Below, in pieces: positions 7,619 through 15,352 of a stretch of DNA of 34,671 nucleotides. The DNA is from an uncultured Clostridium sp. (GTDB taxonomy: Bacteria; Bacillota; Clostridia; TANB77; CAG-508), in the NCBI GenBank assembly GCA_946495905.1, contig CAMMEP010000003.1, positions 1 to 34,671 of the forward strand, in the 5' to 3' direction. How positions within the stretch are numbered: the stretch's first letter is position 1; each line of letters begins with the position of its first letter. The notes below the pieces were generated by a model. That model did not search any database and was not told where the DNA came from. It saw nothing but the letters and a program-made list of their open reading frames with translations. A program made the position numbers and the translations under genes.

Positions 7619-9175
7619 TTATTTAATTTCACCTTTCAAATTTTCTTGTACGGTTGTATTGAACATTTCTAAATAATTTTTTCCTTTTGCTAATTGCATG
7701 ATATCTTCTAAATCTGTTATGGTTTCATTAAATATCATTTCCGTATTATAGTGACATACTTTCTCATATAAATGAAAAAATAATCTTTGTGTTAGTTTTT
7801 TTCTTGCTTCTAAATCGTCTTCTGTATCTTTTTCTGTTGTTAGCATATTCTTTTCTAAGAAATACGAATCTATTTTATCAGATTCCGTATTATACTTATT
7901 TAAGTTAGCCTTAATTTCATTATTTATTATTTTTCTTAGCTCTCCCCATTTGATGTTTTTCATTCCTTTTAGATAATAATTATCTAACTCTTCATTTGTG
8001 CTTTCTATCCATTCTATTTCAAACTTATCCTCTAGATAAGAATCCGTTTTTTCCCCTTTTGCATCTTCTACTGCTAAAACAAATAAATTGCTAGGTAAAT
8101 AAATAAATTTATTTCTTTCTGCAGCTCCAAACAAGTATGTTCCTATTACCGTATCCTGTATTTCAAATTGGCTTCTTCCATCTTCTCTTCGTTCTAATAA
8201 ATTAATAGCATCACCAAAAATCTCAAATAAATCTCCTTTATTAATAGATTCAATTATTAAATAAAAATTTATTTTTGGATAATCTAATGCTCTTTTTAAT
8301 ATCTTGTAAAAAGCTCCTGCTGCATATTTGGATGATGTTTTTTCTATTCCATATAAGAATTCTTCTTTAGTATATTTAGGATGAAATACTACTTTTTCAT
8401 ATTGGCTACCATTTATTACCATAGGATTGCCTCTTTCATCTTTTATTACATTCCCTTTTTGATCTTTTTTGTATAAATATTGTTCCATCATTTTTTGTTT
8501 TTTTCCTATTGCGGTATATCCTCTATATAGCTTATTAATGCCTTTTTGTACTTTTACATCGGGGCTTATTTCTTCTATCTCTTCTTTATTTTCTATTTCC
8601 TCATATAGACTTTTGTTTTCTAATGTTCCAAATTTTTTTGCAGTCTCATGCTTCTTATATAAATCTATTAGATAGTCCATATCTTCATAAAATTCTTTTT
8701 CATTAAACTTGCTTAAGTCATAAACTTTTGATATAATGACCCCATCTACAAAAACTGTTTTATACTCAAAGCCATGTTTTAGGTATGGAGTTAAAGACGA
8801 ATATTCTTTAATATATTGATTTTTTGTTTCTATTATTTCTTCTTTTGTCTTATTCGTTTGTCCAAATCCTAACCATGCAGATATTTTGCCTTGACTTTCA
8901 AACGAAAGCCCTGCATAATGACCTTTTGTTCCCTTTTTGTTTTCGTCTGTATATAACTGAACCCATGGGCTAAGCGATCTATTATATGACGGTCCAAGCT
9001 TAATCTTTACATTAATATCATTATACTTTAAAAATTTATTTAGTTCTCGATTTAGTCTTTCAGGAAGTTCTTCATCTATTAATCTTCTTTGAACACCTTT
9101 TTCTAATTTTATTTCTTTCAAATTAAGTGGATATATTTTTTGAATATATTCAAAATTCTCTTTAATGTTCTGCAT
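7619..9175 (-). CDS. Degenerate McrB-like protein with MrcB_N-like N-terminal domain
   Basis: 518 aa. Residues about 30-180 resemble the MrcB_N (DUF3578) domain, with SLSPWVQLYTDE and KGTKGHYAGLSF matching its PW...GYY pattern. Residues about 210-390 align by eye with the McrB GTPase: VVFHPKYTKEEFLYGI corresponds to the family's TFHPSYSYEDFIEGI, and LIIESINKGDLFEIFGDAIN to LIIDEINRGN.sKIFGE. The nucleotide-binding signatures are eroded: GYTAIGKK (219-226) replaces GxPGTGKT, the Walker B acidic pair DE is ES, and the arginine-finger ALRRRF region is YLEDKF. It is probably unable to hydrolyse GTP. In McrBC systems this protein recognises modified DNA; the partner here is the downstream ATPase-AlbA_2 gene rather than a McrC nuclease. 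GAGGTAATA precedes the ATG. Confidence 0.72.
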   Translation of the reverse strand: MQNIKENFEYIQKIYPLNLKEIKLEKGVQRRLIDEELPERLNRELNKFLKYNDINVKIKLGPSYNRSLSPWVQLYTDENKKGTKGHYAGLSFESQGKISAWLGFGQTNKTKEEIIETKNQYIKEYSSLTPYLKHGFEYKTVFVDGVIISKVYDLSKFNEKEFYEDMDYLIDLYKKHETAKKFGTLENKSLYEEIENKEEIEEISPDVKVQKGINKLYRGYTAIGKKQKMMEQYLYKKDQKGNVIKDERGNPMVINGSQYEKVVFHPKYTKEEFLYGIEKTSSKYAAGAFYKILKRALDYPKINFYLIIESINKGDLFEIFGDAINLLERREDGRSQFEIQDTVIGTYLFGAAERNKFIYLPSNLFVLAVEDAKGEKTDSYLEDKFEIEWIESTNEELDNYYLKGMKNIKWGELRKIINNEIKANLNKYNTESDKIDSYFLEKNMLTTEKDTEDDLEARKKLTQRLFFHLYEKVCHYNTEMIFNETITDLEDIMQLAKGKNYLEMFNTTVQENLKGEIK

Positions 9176-9215
9176 TATTACCTCATTCCTTTCTACAATT
9201 TAGCTATTGTCTTTC

Positions 9216-9297
9216 ATTATAGGAACAGTGTGTATTAGTGAAAGCACTCTTTCAACGCACACATGTGCACTTCGCTTCACGAATATACACAGCACTA
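9216..9297 (-). promoter_or_regulatory. Possible promoter and imperfect inverted repeat upstream of the McrB-like gene
   Basis: A perfect TATAAT -10 box lies on the minus strand at 9216-9221, but no good -35 is seen. Directly upstream, GTGTGTATTAGTGAA (from 9228) pairs imperfectly with TTCACGAATATACACAGCAC (ending 9294) around an internal GCACACATGTGC. The repeat covers the expected -35 area, so it could be an operator; it could also be a small palindromic insertion. Confidence 0.4.
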
Positions 9298-9450
9298 TTA
9301 TTTACGAATACTATAACATGTATTTTTCTTCCTGTCAATGCGTATTTTATAATTTACGTATTTTTTACTCATTTTTCACATCTTTTTTACATATTTTTGT
9401 AGTCCTTGTATGCTAAAAGTAGCTCTTTTTAATAGTTTTTATTAAAATTT

Positions 9451-9493
9451 AAAAAGTGCACTCTAGCTTATAAAAGCTGATATGCACTTTTTT
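9451..9493 (-). terminator. Intrinsic terminator after the pilin-like surface gene
   Basis: AAAAAGTGCA (9451-9460) and TGCACTTTTT (9483-9492) form a 10-bp stem with an inner AGCTT/AAGCT helix. T-runs occur on both strands, so it may act in both directions; on the minus strand it lies 47 bases past the stop at 9540. Confidence 0.75.
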
Positions 9494-9539
9494 ACTTTTA
9501 ATTTAATAAAGTTTGATTCAATATTTTTAATGTTAGTAT

Positions 9540-11453
9540 TTACTTTGGAACAGCAGTAAATGTAATATTTACCGAATAAGAAAATCTCATATTTGGATCA
9601 TCTGCCTCATCAAATACTCTTATACTGCAACGTGAACCAGCAGGTAATGATATTGTAGTATTTATAGTTTCATAACTAGAATAATTACTTTCATAATATT
9701 TATAAATTATATTTCTATTAAGAGAATCATTTACATATAACATAACTTTTCCTGTAACCCAACCATCTAATGCGCCTCCACTAACATCTCCTGATATTGT
9801 TAAATTTACATCGCAATTAGCATAAATTTGTGCTCCCGAACCATACCAAGATATTGCATTTCCACTTAATGTATGTGAATTTAGATAATGATAATCTGTA
9901 TAGGTTCCACTCAAAGCGACTAAAGTTCCATGTCTTGGTGACATATCTGCATATCCAGAAATGTAAGCAGTTGATGTTGTATACGTTTGCTTCCACGTAG
10001 CATAAAATGTTGTATTTGCTGACAATGTAACTGTTGCTCCTGCATTATATTTTGTTCCTGATGCACTTCCCATTGCCCAGTTTACAAAACTATAATTGGT
10101 TCTTGTGAATCCATTACTCCTTAATGTAAAGCTTGGATTACTATAATTTCCTGCAGAGTTATAGTACCTTGTTCCCGTTTGACTTGCTGTACTTCCTCCT
10201 GTATTTCCATTTCCACTATATGATAAGGTTATTGTTTGTGTATATTTTCCATAGTATGTTGCATTTGAACTTAATGTTACACTTCCTCCATTGCTTACTG
10301 CTGTTGAGCCTGTTGCACTTGTTGATGTTGTCCAACCTGCTGCTGTCCATCCAGATAATCCATTTTGACTTAAAGTAAAGCTTGGATTTGCTGCATTTCC
10401 GTTATTGTAATATTTTGCTTTTGTTTCTGTTGTTGCACTAGAGGATCCGTTATACTTCGTTACTGTTACATTTTGACTAAATACTGCATACAACGTCATA
10501 TTGCTTGTTTCCATTGTTTTACTACTTAATACACTTGAACTTGCTGTTGTATCTTCTCTCCAACCCACAAATGTATATCCACTTTTACTTGGCGTGAAGT
10601 TTAGTCCTGTAATTACAGATTCACCTGTACTAAATTGTTGTGTTTGTGTATTTCCTGAATCAATATTATAAGTTACTGTATATAACTGCGTTGTACTTAC
10701 TTCTATGCTCGCTTCTGTTTCATTTCCTGCTTCATCTTTTACTACTACTTTTAAGGTATAACTTGTTCCTGCTGTTAATCCAGTATAGTTATAGCTTGCC
10801 TCTGTATTTGATGCTTTTTGCTCATTGTTTAAATAATATGTATATGTATCTGTTGTTGCCAATCCGCTTTCTTCGTCACTTGCTATTACATTTACTTTTA
10901 TGCTTGTATTTGTTGTTTCTGCTACTTGTATTTCTACTTTTGGTGGTATTTCATCTAAAATACTTGCACTCGCATAATCTCCTACATTTATTCCATCTGT
11001 CAATCTTGCATATACCGTATCTCCATGTTTTAGTTCACTAATACTTCCATTATTTTCTATTCTTATCCATTCTCCTTCTGTAGTAGCATTTACTTGATAT
11101 TCAATATAGTAACTTGTATTTGTGCTTACTGTGATACTTGCCTGCCTATTACTCCATATTATCTCTCCAAACTCTATTGTTCCTTGTATAATATTAACTG
11201 GAAAATCAGCTTCTCCATTCATCATATTGGCATATTTTGACAACAAATCATTCATTTTTATTCCTTCCTCTGCTATTACATTTGCTGCCCCATCACTTGT
11301 TCCCTTTATTTGTGCTATTAATCCATTATCTCCAAATGCCATATTTATCGTTATTGTAGATAAAATAATAATTATTATAATGGTTACTACTAATGCCACT
11401 AATGTAATTCCTTTTTCTTGTTTTATTTTTCTTAATTTAATTGTTCTATTCAT
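9540..11453 (-). CDS. Pilin-like surface protein with FN3 and InlB-type repeats
   Basis: 637 aa. A short basic leader is followed by EKGITLVALVVTIIIIIIL, which resembles a type IV prepilin or pseudopilin processing site (cleavage after Gly) and its hydrophobic helix, with Ala where classic pilins have Glu at +5. The same leader begins the protein at 31603-32850. The ectodomain has an FN3-like region (about 165-255, ending YTLKVVVKDEAGNETEASIE). It is followed by three repeats of the Listeria/Bacteroides InlB B type (about 258-490, with SGYTFVGWRED, GWTAAGWTTS and YSFVNWAMGSASG). A beta-rich C-terminal domain (490-637) completes it. No LPXTG anchor is present. It is probably an extracellular fibre or adhesin tied to the membrane by the N-terminal helix. 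An intrinsic terminator follows, and the gene appears to stand alone. Confidence 0.75.
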   Translation of the reverse strand: MNRTIKLRKIKQEKGITLVALVVTIIIIIILSTITINMAFGDNGLIAQIKGTSDGAANVIAEEGIKMNDLLSKYANMMNGEADFPVNIIQGTIEFGEIIWSNRQASITVSTNTSYYIEYQVNATTEGEWIRIENNGSISELKHGDTVYARLTDGINVGDYASASILDEIPPKVEIQVAETTNTSIKVNVIASDEESGLATTDTYTYYLNNEQKASNTEASYNYTGLTAGTSYTLKVVVKDEAGNETEASIEVSTTQLYTVTYNIDSGNTQTQQFSTGESVITGLNFTPSKSGYTFVGWREDTTASSSVLSSKTMETSNMTLYAVFSQNVTVTKYNGSSSATTETKAKYYNNGNAANPSFTLSQNGLSGWTAAGWTTSTSATGSTAVSNGGSVTLSSNATYYGKYTQTITLSYSGNGNTGGSTASQTGTRYYNSAGNYSNPSFTLRSNGFTRTNYSFVNWAMGSASGTKYNAGATVTLSANTTFYATWKQTYTTSTAYISGYADMSPRHGTLVALSGTYTDYHYLNSHTLSGNAISWYGSGAQIYANCDVNLTISGDVSGGALDGWVTGKVMLYVNDSLNRNIIYKYYESNYSSYETINTTISLPAGSRCSIRVFDEADDPNMRFSYSVNITFTAVPK

Positions 11454-11584
11454 ATGTTCCCCCTTGTTTTTTTATTTAATTTATTTACAAGTTCTTTTCT
11501 TGTTTTTTGTATTTTTCATAAGTGCTTTTTTATTATATAGAGAGCAATACTTTTCCATATGTTAGTATTCATTTTATTTTGCAT

Positions 11585-11767
11585 TCATTTTAAATTGCAT
11601 AGATAACACATAAAAGGATAGGTTATATGTTTCAGTCCTGGTTGACTTACTTCATAACCTATCCTTTTTAGATATCTATTTATTTTATTTTTTGCATCAC
11701 AAATAAAGCTTATTGCTTTAGAATATAGCTCCCTCCCTCTCTCTACAACTATAAGGGTTCTAGCCAT
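11585..11767 (-). CDS. 60-aa hypothetical protein
   Basis: The frame starts MARTLIVVERGRELYSKAIS, with AAGGAGG about ten bases before the ATG. No family is recognised. The 3' part of the frame contains a 15-bp perfect inverted repeat (AAAAGGATAGGTTAT at 11612-11626 against 11654-11668), encoding KRIGYEV on one arm and ITYPF on the other. The gene is therefore either real with a strongly folded mRNA, or the hairpin is the true feature and the frame is partly accidental. It is flanked upstream by a nested palindrome. Confidence 0.5.
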   Translation of the reverse strand: MARTLIVVERGRELYSKAISFICDAKNKINRYLKRIGYEVSQPGLKHITYPFMCYLCNLK

Positions 11768-11879
11768 TTATTTCTTTCCTCCTTTGTGCTCTTTACTTTA
11801 TTTTCAAAATTATTATATCAGTACTATTTCTTCTTTTCAAGTACTTTTTAGTAAAATTTTAATTAATTCTTCTTATTAT

Positions 11880-12121
11880 GTTACTGTTCAGTGTAATTTT
11901 CTATTTAAAGTCTTAGTAGGATGTATATTTAGAAAATTTTGAAGTACCGCGCAGCGACCAAACGAGCTTTGTAAAAGCGAGTGCGAGTTGGAGAAACCTA
12001 GCACAATTTTAAAATTTTTTTTTAAAATTGTGGTTAGATGGTTTCGACCAGTAAGGTACAAAAAATTTTATAAATATACATCCTACTAAGACGAAGAATG
12101 CACTTTATGCTGAACAGTAAC
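11880..12121. repeat. Nested palindromic element, 242 bp
   Basis: Three concentric inverted repeats enclose a GC-richer core: GTTACTGTTCAG (11880-11891) with CTGAACAGTAAC (12110-12121); a perfect 19-bp pair CTTAGTAGGATGTATATTT (11912-11930) with its complement (12072-12090); and GTACC (11944-) with GGTAC (-12059). The core itself folds into a CCAA...TTGG arm and a CACAATTTTAAAA hairpin inside AAACC/GGTTT. No open frame fills it. It could be a structured RNA or a transposase-less palindromic mobile element lying upstream of the 60-aa gene and beyond the terminator of the 68-aa gene. Confidence 0.65.
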
Positions 12122-12148
12122 CTTATTATTTTCTTTTACAATATTAAA

Positions 12149-12170
12149 GCCCGTCCATTTAGGAACAGGC
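12149..12170 (-). terminator. Probable terminator after the 68-aa gene
   Basis: GCCTGTTCC and GGACGGGC, as read on the minus strand, form a stem with one bulge and a TAAAT loop, followed by TTTAATATT. The T-run is weak. It lies ten bases past the stop. Confidence 0.45.
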
Positions 12171-12179
12171 ATTATAAAA

Positions 12180-12386
12180 TTATTTTTCATCTAAGTACAG
12201 CCTTTTTATGGTAGGCACATTGCTCAGACAAATCTTTCCAGTCCTCTTATCTCCAAAATAAGTATCCTGGTCTTTTGCTTCACATGCTTCTATCAGCCTT
12301 CTGCAAGCCTCCCGTCCACATGCTTTCATTGTTCCGTCTTCATTGAAAACAGCCTCATATGCTTCCTTAATTGATAAGTTTGCCAT
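12180..12386 (-). CDS. 68-aa hypothetical protein, foreign-looking codon use
   Basis: A soluble 68-aa protein starting MANLSIKEAYEAVFNEDGTM, with a Cys/Arg-rich middle (ACGREACRRLIEACEAKDQD). AAAGGAGG stands nine bases before the ATG. Codon use is unlike the long genes around it: it uses CGG for Arg and is richer in GC. No family is recognised. Together with the genes at 20972-21187, 21414-21797 and 28304-28765 it looks like one of a class of short acquired genes, each with its own signals. Confidence 0.7.
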   Translation of the reverse strand: MANLSIKEAYEAVFNEDGTMKACGREACRRLIEACEAKDQDTYFGDKRTGKICLSNVPTIKRLYLDEK

Positions 12387-12424
12387 AAAAAATTACCTCC
12401 TTTAGGTTTGATACTAGCATTATA

Positions 12425-13006
12425 CTACATATGTAATCTTCTATCAAGCTCTTCTACTATATTTCTACCACATAACAAAAGAGCCATAACAAAGGTAAAT
12501 AAAGCTATTGAGCTAGCAATAATTGTAAAAATTGGTCTCGTTATTATTCCCTCAGAAGTTAGTAATATAATTAATGGAATCATACTAAATACAAAGATAA
12601 TTAGTTGATAAACAGCATATTTGTAATATCGATGTACACTAACAAAAGTAAGTATTAGAATTGTTACATTAGCCACCATGATAATAATAGGAATTGCTAG
12701 ATTAATTGCCCAGCCACTATATCCTAAAATATAATCGATGCATAAAGTAAATAGCGAGATGGCGATAAATTGTATCATTACACTAGAAGCGATATTGATA
12801 TTTCTATGAATGGAATACATTACCGTTATCCAGGAATAGATAATTCCGGCAATTACAATAAGGCACCACAAATACTTAGTAGAAGTACATACATTTACAA
12901 TAACACAAATAATTGCTATTACGATAGAAATAAGTAACATTATTTTTATTGCCAGATTTTCTTTTTTTGCATTTCTTATCTTAGGATATAAAGTCATGTA
13001 CACCAT
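12425..13006 (-). CDS. DUF6320-type membrane protein
   Basis: 193 aa with about six hydrophobic segments (roughly 22-42, 46-66, 74-96, 100-124, 134-152, 158-180) and a basic C-terminus (EELDRRLHM). It overlaps the 3' end of the upstream acyltransferase gene by 26 nt, so the two are translationally coupled. Placement right after an alcohol-acetyltransferase-like gene and an esterase gene matches the context of DUF6320 membrane proteins in Clostridia. Its biochemical role is unknown; it could help present the substrate at the membrane. The start could also be the ATG three codons further in. Confidence 0.65.
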   Translation of the reverse strand: MVYMTLYPKIRNAKKENLAIKIMLLISIVIAIICVIVNVCTSTKYLWCLIVIAGIIYSWITVMYSIHRNINIASSVMIQFIAISLFTLCIDYILGYSGWAINLAIPIIIMVANVTILILTFVSVHRYYKYAVYQLIIFVFSMIPLIILLTSEGIITRPIFTIIASSIALFTFVMALLLCGRNIVEELDRRLHM

Positions 13007-14255
13007 TCCCTTCTACCGATATTTCAATACCTTCTTGTTTTAGTTTTTTACAAAATTCTTGCTCCACTTCTGTACTTTCTAGTGTTGACGTAAAAGTAAA
13101 TACTAAATTATTCTCAAACGAACATGCAGTGCATTTTATTTTTTCCACTGTTTCTGGTGCAATTAGCATTAAAAATTTATCAATGTATTTTTGATATTCT
13201 CCAATAATACCAATTCTACCTATATTCGAAAACGTGGTTGTTGTATATTTTCTAATTTCTATGTAGCTTAATTTTACGATTACTAGTTTTAAAAATAATG
13301 GTATTAATTTAATAAAAGCATTATTGCCTAACTTAACATTAGCAGACATCGTTTTACTAATTTCTTCCTTTGTTAGCATTTTTTCAAAGTTTTGCTTAAC
13401 GAACTTTAGCATTCCATCAAAAGATTGAAGCATTTTCGTATTCATATCAGCTTGCACCGTGATATAACTAAAAAAGTTGTTTACTGTTTCGGATTTAAAG
13501 TATTTTCTTAAGTCTACTGGTATACATACTTTTATTGGTCTTTTTCCATTATATTTTTGGTAATTAGAATGGTAAATTGCGTAGATAATTATAGCTGTTA
13601 AATACTGTGTTACCGTAACCCCTTTTTCCTTTGCTTTTTCTTTTAACTGTTTTAAATTGATATTAACATGAATGGCACCAATGGCTGCTAAAGGAAGTGT
13701 TCTTCCTTTTAACGCATACGCCTTTTTTCCACCTTTCGTACCTTTTGACTTTTTATTATAATTTTTTAGATAATCATCTTCTGTGCTATTAGATAATTTT
13801 TTCTCTAATCTTAGCTTTTTATTAAATTCCTTGGGATGTGCTAATTCAAGGTAGGTATATACAATTTCTCTTAAAAATATAACGCCACTATTTCCATCGG
13901 TTAAAGAATGGAATATATCCAGATTTATTTTTTTCTCCCAATACGTAACTTTAAATAAATAGTCATTATTGGTATTAGGATCTATGTATTTGCAAGGATA
14001 ATTCTTTTCTTCTTCAATTAAAATATCTTTATTATTATCCTCAAAATAATACCAAAATGCGCCTTTTTTTAATTTCACTTTAAAAGCACTTAAATTTTGA
14101 AGAACTTTATTAACCGCTTCTTTTAAAAGTTTTGGATTAATCTCTTCTTTCAAAACAGCGGACAATCGAAAAACACTACTATACTTTTTGCTCGAAGCAA
14201 TAGGAAATATTTTTGCATAATTATCTAACCTTCTCCAATTATGTGTTTTCTCCAT
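12981..14255 (-). CDS. Alcohol acetyltransferase-like / condensation-fold acyltransferase
   Basis: 424 aa. The catalytic signature HSLTDG (the HxxxDG motif of condensation-domain and WS/DGAT-type acyltransferases) is visible near residue 115 after a VTYWEKKINLDIF strand. The second-half segment TTTFSNIGRIGI corresponds to the DFG/SNxG-like motif of the family. The predicted reaction is transfer of an acyl group from CoA or a carrier to a hydroxyl or amine; the substrate is not evident. AAGGAGG lies six bases before the ATG. It follows the esterase gene after 53 nt and overlaps the DUF6320 gene, forming a three-gene operon. Confidence 0.75.
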   Translation of the reverse strand: MEKTHNWRRLDNYAKIFPIASSKKYSSVFRLSAVLKEEINPKLLKEAVNKVLQNLSAFKVKLKKGAFWYYFEDNNKDILIEEEKNYPCKYIDPNTNNDYLFKVTYWEKKINLDIFHSLTDGNSGVIFLREIVYTYLELAHPKEFNKKLRLEKKLSNSTEDDYLKNYNKKSKGTKGGKKAYALKGRTLPLAAIGAIHVNINLKQLKEKAKEKGVTVTQYLTAIIIYAIYHSNYQKYNGKRPIKVCIPVDLRKYFKSETVNNFFSYITVQADMNTKMLQSFDGMLKFVKQNFEKMLTKEEISKTMSANVKLGNNAFIKLIPLFLKLVIVKLSYIEIRKYTTTTFSNIGRIGIIGEYQKYIDKFLMLIAPETVEKIKCTACSFENNLVFTFTSTLESTEVEQEFCKKLKQEGIEISVEGNGVHDFIS

Positions 14256-14308
14256 TTCCTACCTCCTTTTCTCTAGCAACTTTTATTTTATCTTTTTCAG
14301 TAAACATA

Positions 14309-15211
14309 TTATTCTAAAATAATCTCTACTACTTTTTCATACCCATCTTTTGCATGTATATTTTTCTTTTTATGCTTCATGATTACAAAATTATGTATTG
14401 CATCTTCATATTCGATGAATTGAACCTTTCCTTTATTCGCTAATGCGAATTTCTTGGCATCTGGATTTAACATATCTTGTGTACCAGATAACATATAGAT
14501 ATTTTTTAATTTATCTGTTGGTCCTAAAACAGGATTTACTAGATAACTTTTTAATCCGTTTTTTCCTGCATATTTTTTGCCAGATAGCTTTAATAATGGC
14601 TTTTTCAAAACTGGATCTTTAATCGTATCTATTTCAGGATTTTCCATTCTAACATCTAGCCAAGGAGAGATTAAAATTGTTTTATCTGGCAAGCGATTCT
14701 TTAATTTTCCATTTCGTTGGTATAACGCCAAAGCCAAACCTGCACCAGCAGAATCTCCCATTAAAATAAACTGGGCATTTTTTCCTATTTTTTCTACTAT
14801 TTCTTTATAAAATGGCTCCATAAATTTAAAAACTTCTAAATAGGTATGCTCTGGTGCTAATGGATAATCTGGTACAATTAAGGTAGCATTTGTATCATTA
14901 ATAATATCCTTAAAAAAATGCCAATGATACTTTTCAAGTTCCCCTACATACGAGCCACCATGAAGGTACAAGATTACCTTGTGTTTTTCTTTTTTATCTG
15001 CATCGCTATCATTTTCTTCTACTTCATCATCGTTTTGCTCAAATTCTTGCTTACTATCGGAAATAATGAAAATATCTCTTCCCATAAATTTTTCTTGTTT
15101 AAAATGATAGTATCGGAACACATCTTTTGGAAGTCTAGATGTTGCTACTCTTAGTTCATAATATATAATTGCTAATAAAATTAAAAGTACTATAAAAAAT
15201 AATATTACCAT
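14309..15211 (-). CDS. Membrane-anchored alpha/beta-hydrolase (HSL/steryl-acetyl-hydrolase type)
   Basis: A serine esterase of the hormone-sensitive-lipase type. It has the oxyanion-hole HGG in YLHGGSYVGE, the nucleophile elbow GDSAGAG, a probable acid in SGTQDMLNPDAK and a His in AIHNF, the full triad. One N-terminal membrane segment (MVILFFIVLLILLAIIYY) would anchor the enzyme, probably facing outward. I place the start at 15211, which gives 300 aa, because AAAGGGG lies seven bases upstream; the longer frame to 15262 has no ribosome site. An acidic insert (about 65-85, EQNDDEVEENDSDADKK) follows the first strand. It heads an operon with the acyltransferase and DUF6320 genes, suggesting acylation and deacylation of one substrate. 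Confidence 0.8.
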   Translation of the reverse strand: MVILFFIVLLILLAIIYYELRVATSRLPKDVFRYYHFKQEKFMGRDIFIISDSKQEFEQNDDEVEENDSDADKKEKHKVILYLHGGSYVGELEKYHWHFFKDIINDTNATLIVPDYPLAPEHTYLEVFKFMEPFYKEIVEKIGKNAQFILMGDSAGAGLALALYQRNGKLKNRLPDKTILISPWLDVRMENPEIDTIKDPVLKKPLLKLSGKKYAGKNGLKSYLVNPVLGPTDKLKNIYMLSGTQDMLNPDAKKFALANKGKVQFIEYEDAIHNFVIMKHKKKNIHAKDGYEKVVEIILE

Positions 15212-15307
15212 AGTTTTTCCCCTTTTTGTTATATTCAATAATCTCTCAATAAATATTATCATACCATATTATTATTTGAATAGCAATTTTTTTATTCACA
15301 AATGCAA

Positions 15308-15350
15308 AAAAATACAAATAAAGTACTTTTCTTCCTTTATTTGTATTTTT
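15308..15350 (-). terminator. Intrinsic terminator after the glycosyltransferase gene
   Basis: A perfect 16-bp stem (AAAAATACAAATAAAG at 15308-15323 with 15335-15350) and an 11-nt loop lie just past the stop at 15353, with A/T runs on both sides. It separates the glycosyltransferase from the esterase operon. Confidence 0.8.
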
Positions 15351-15352
15351 CG

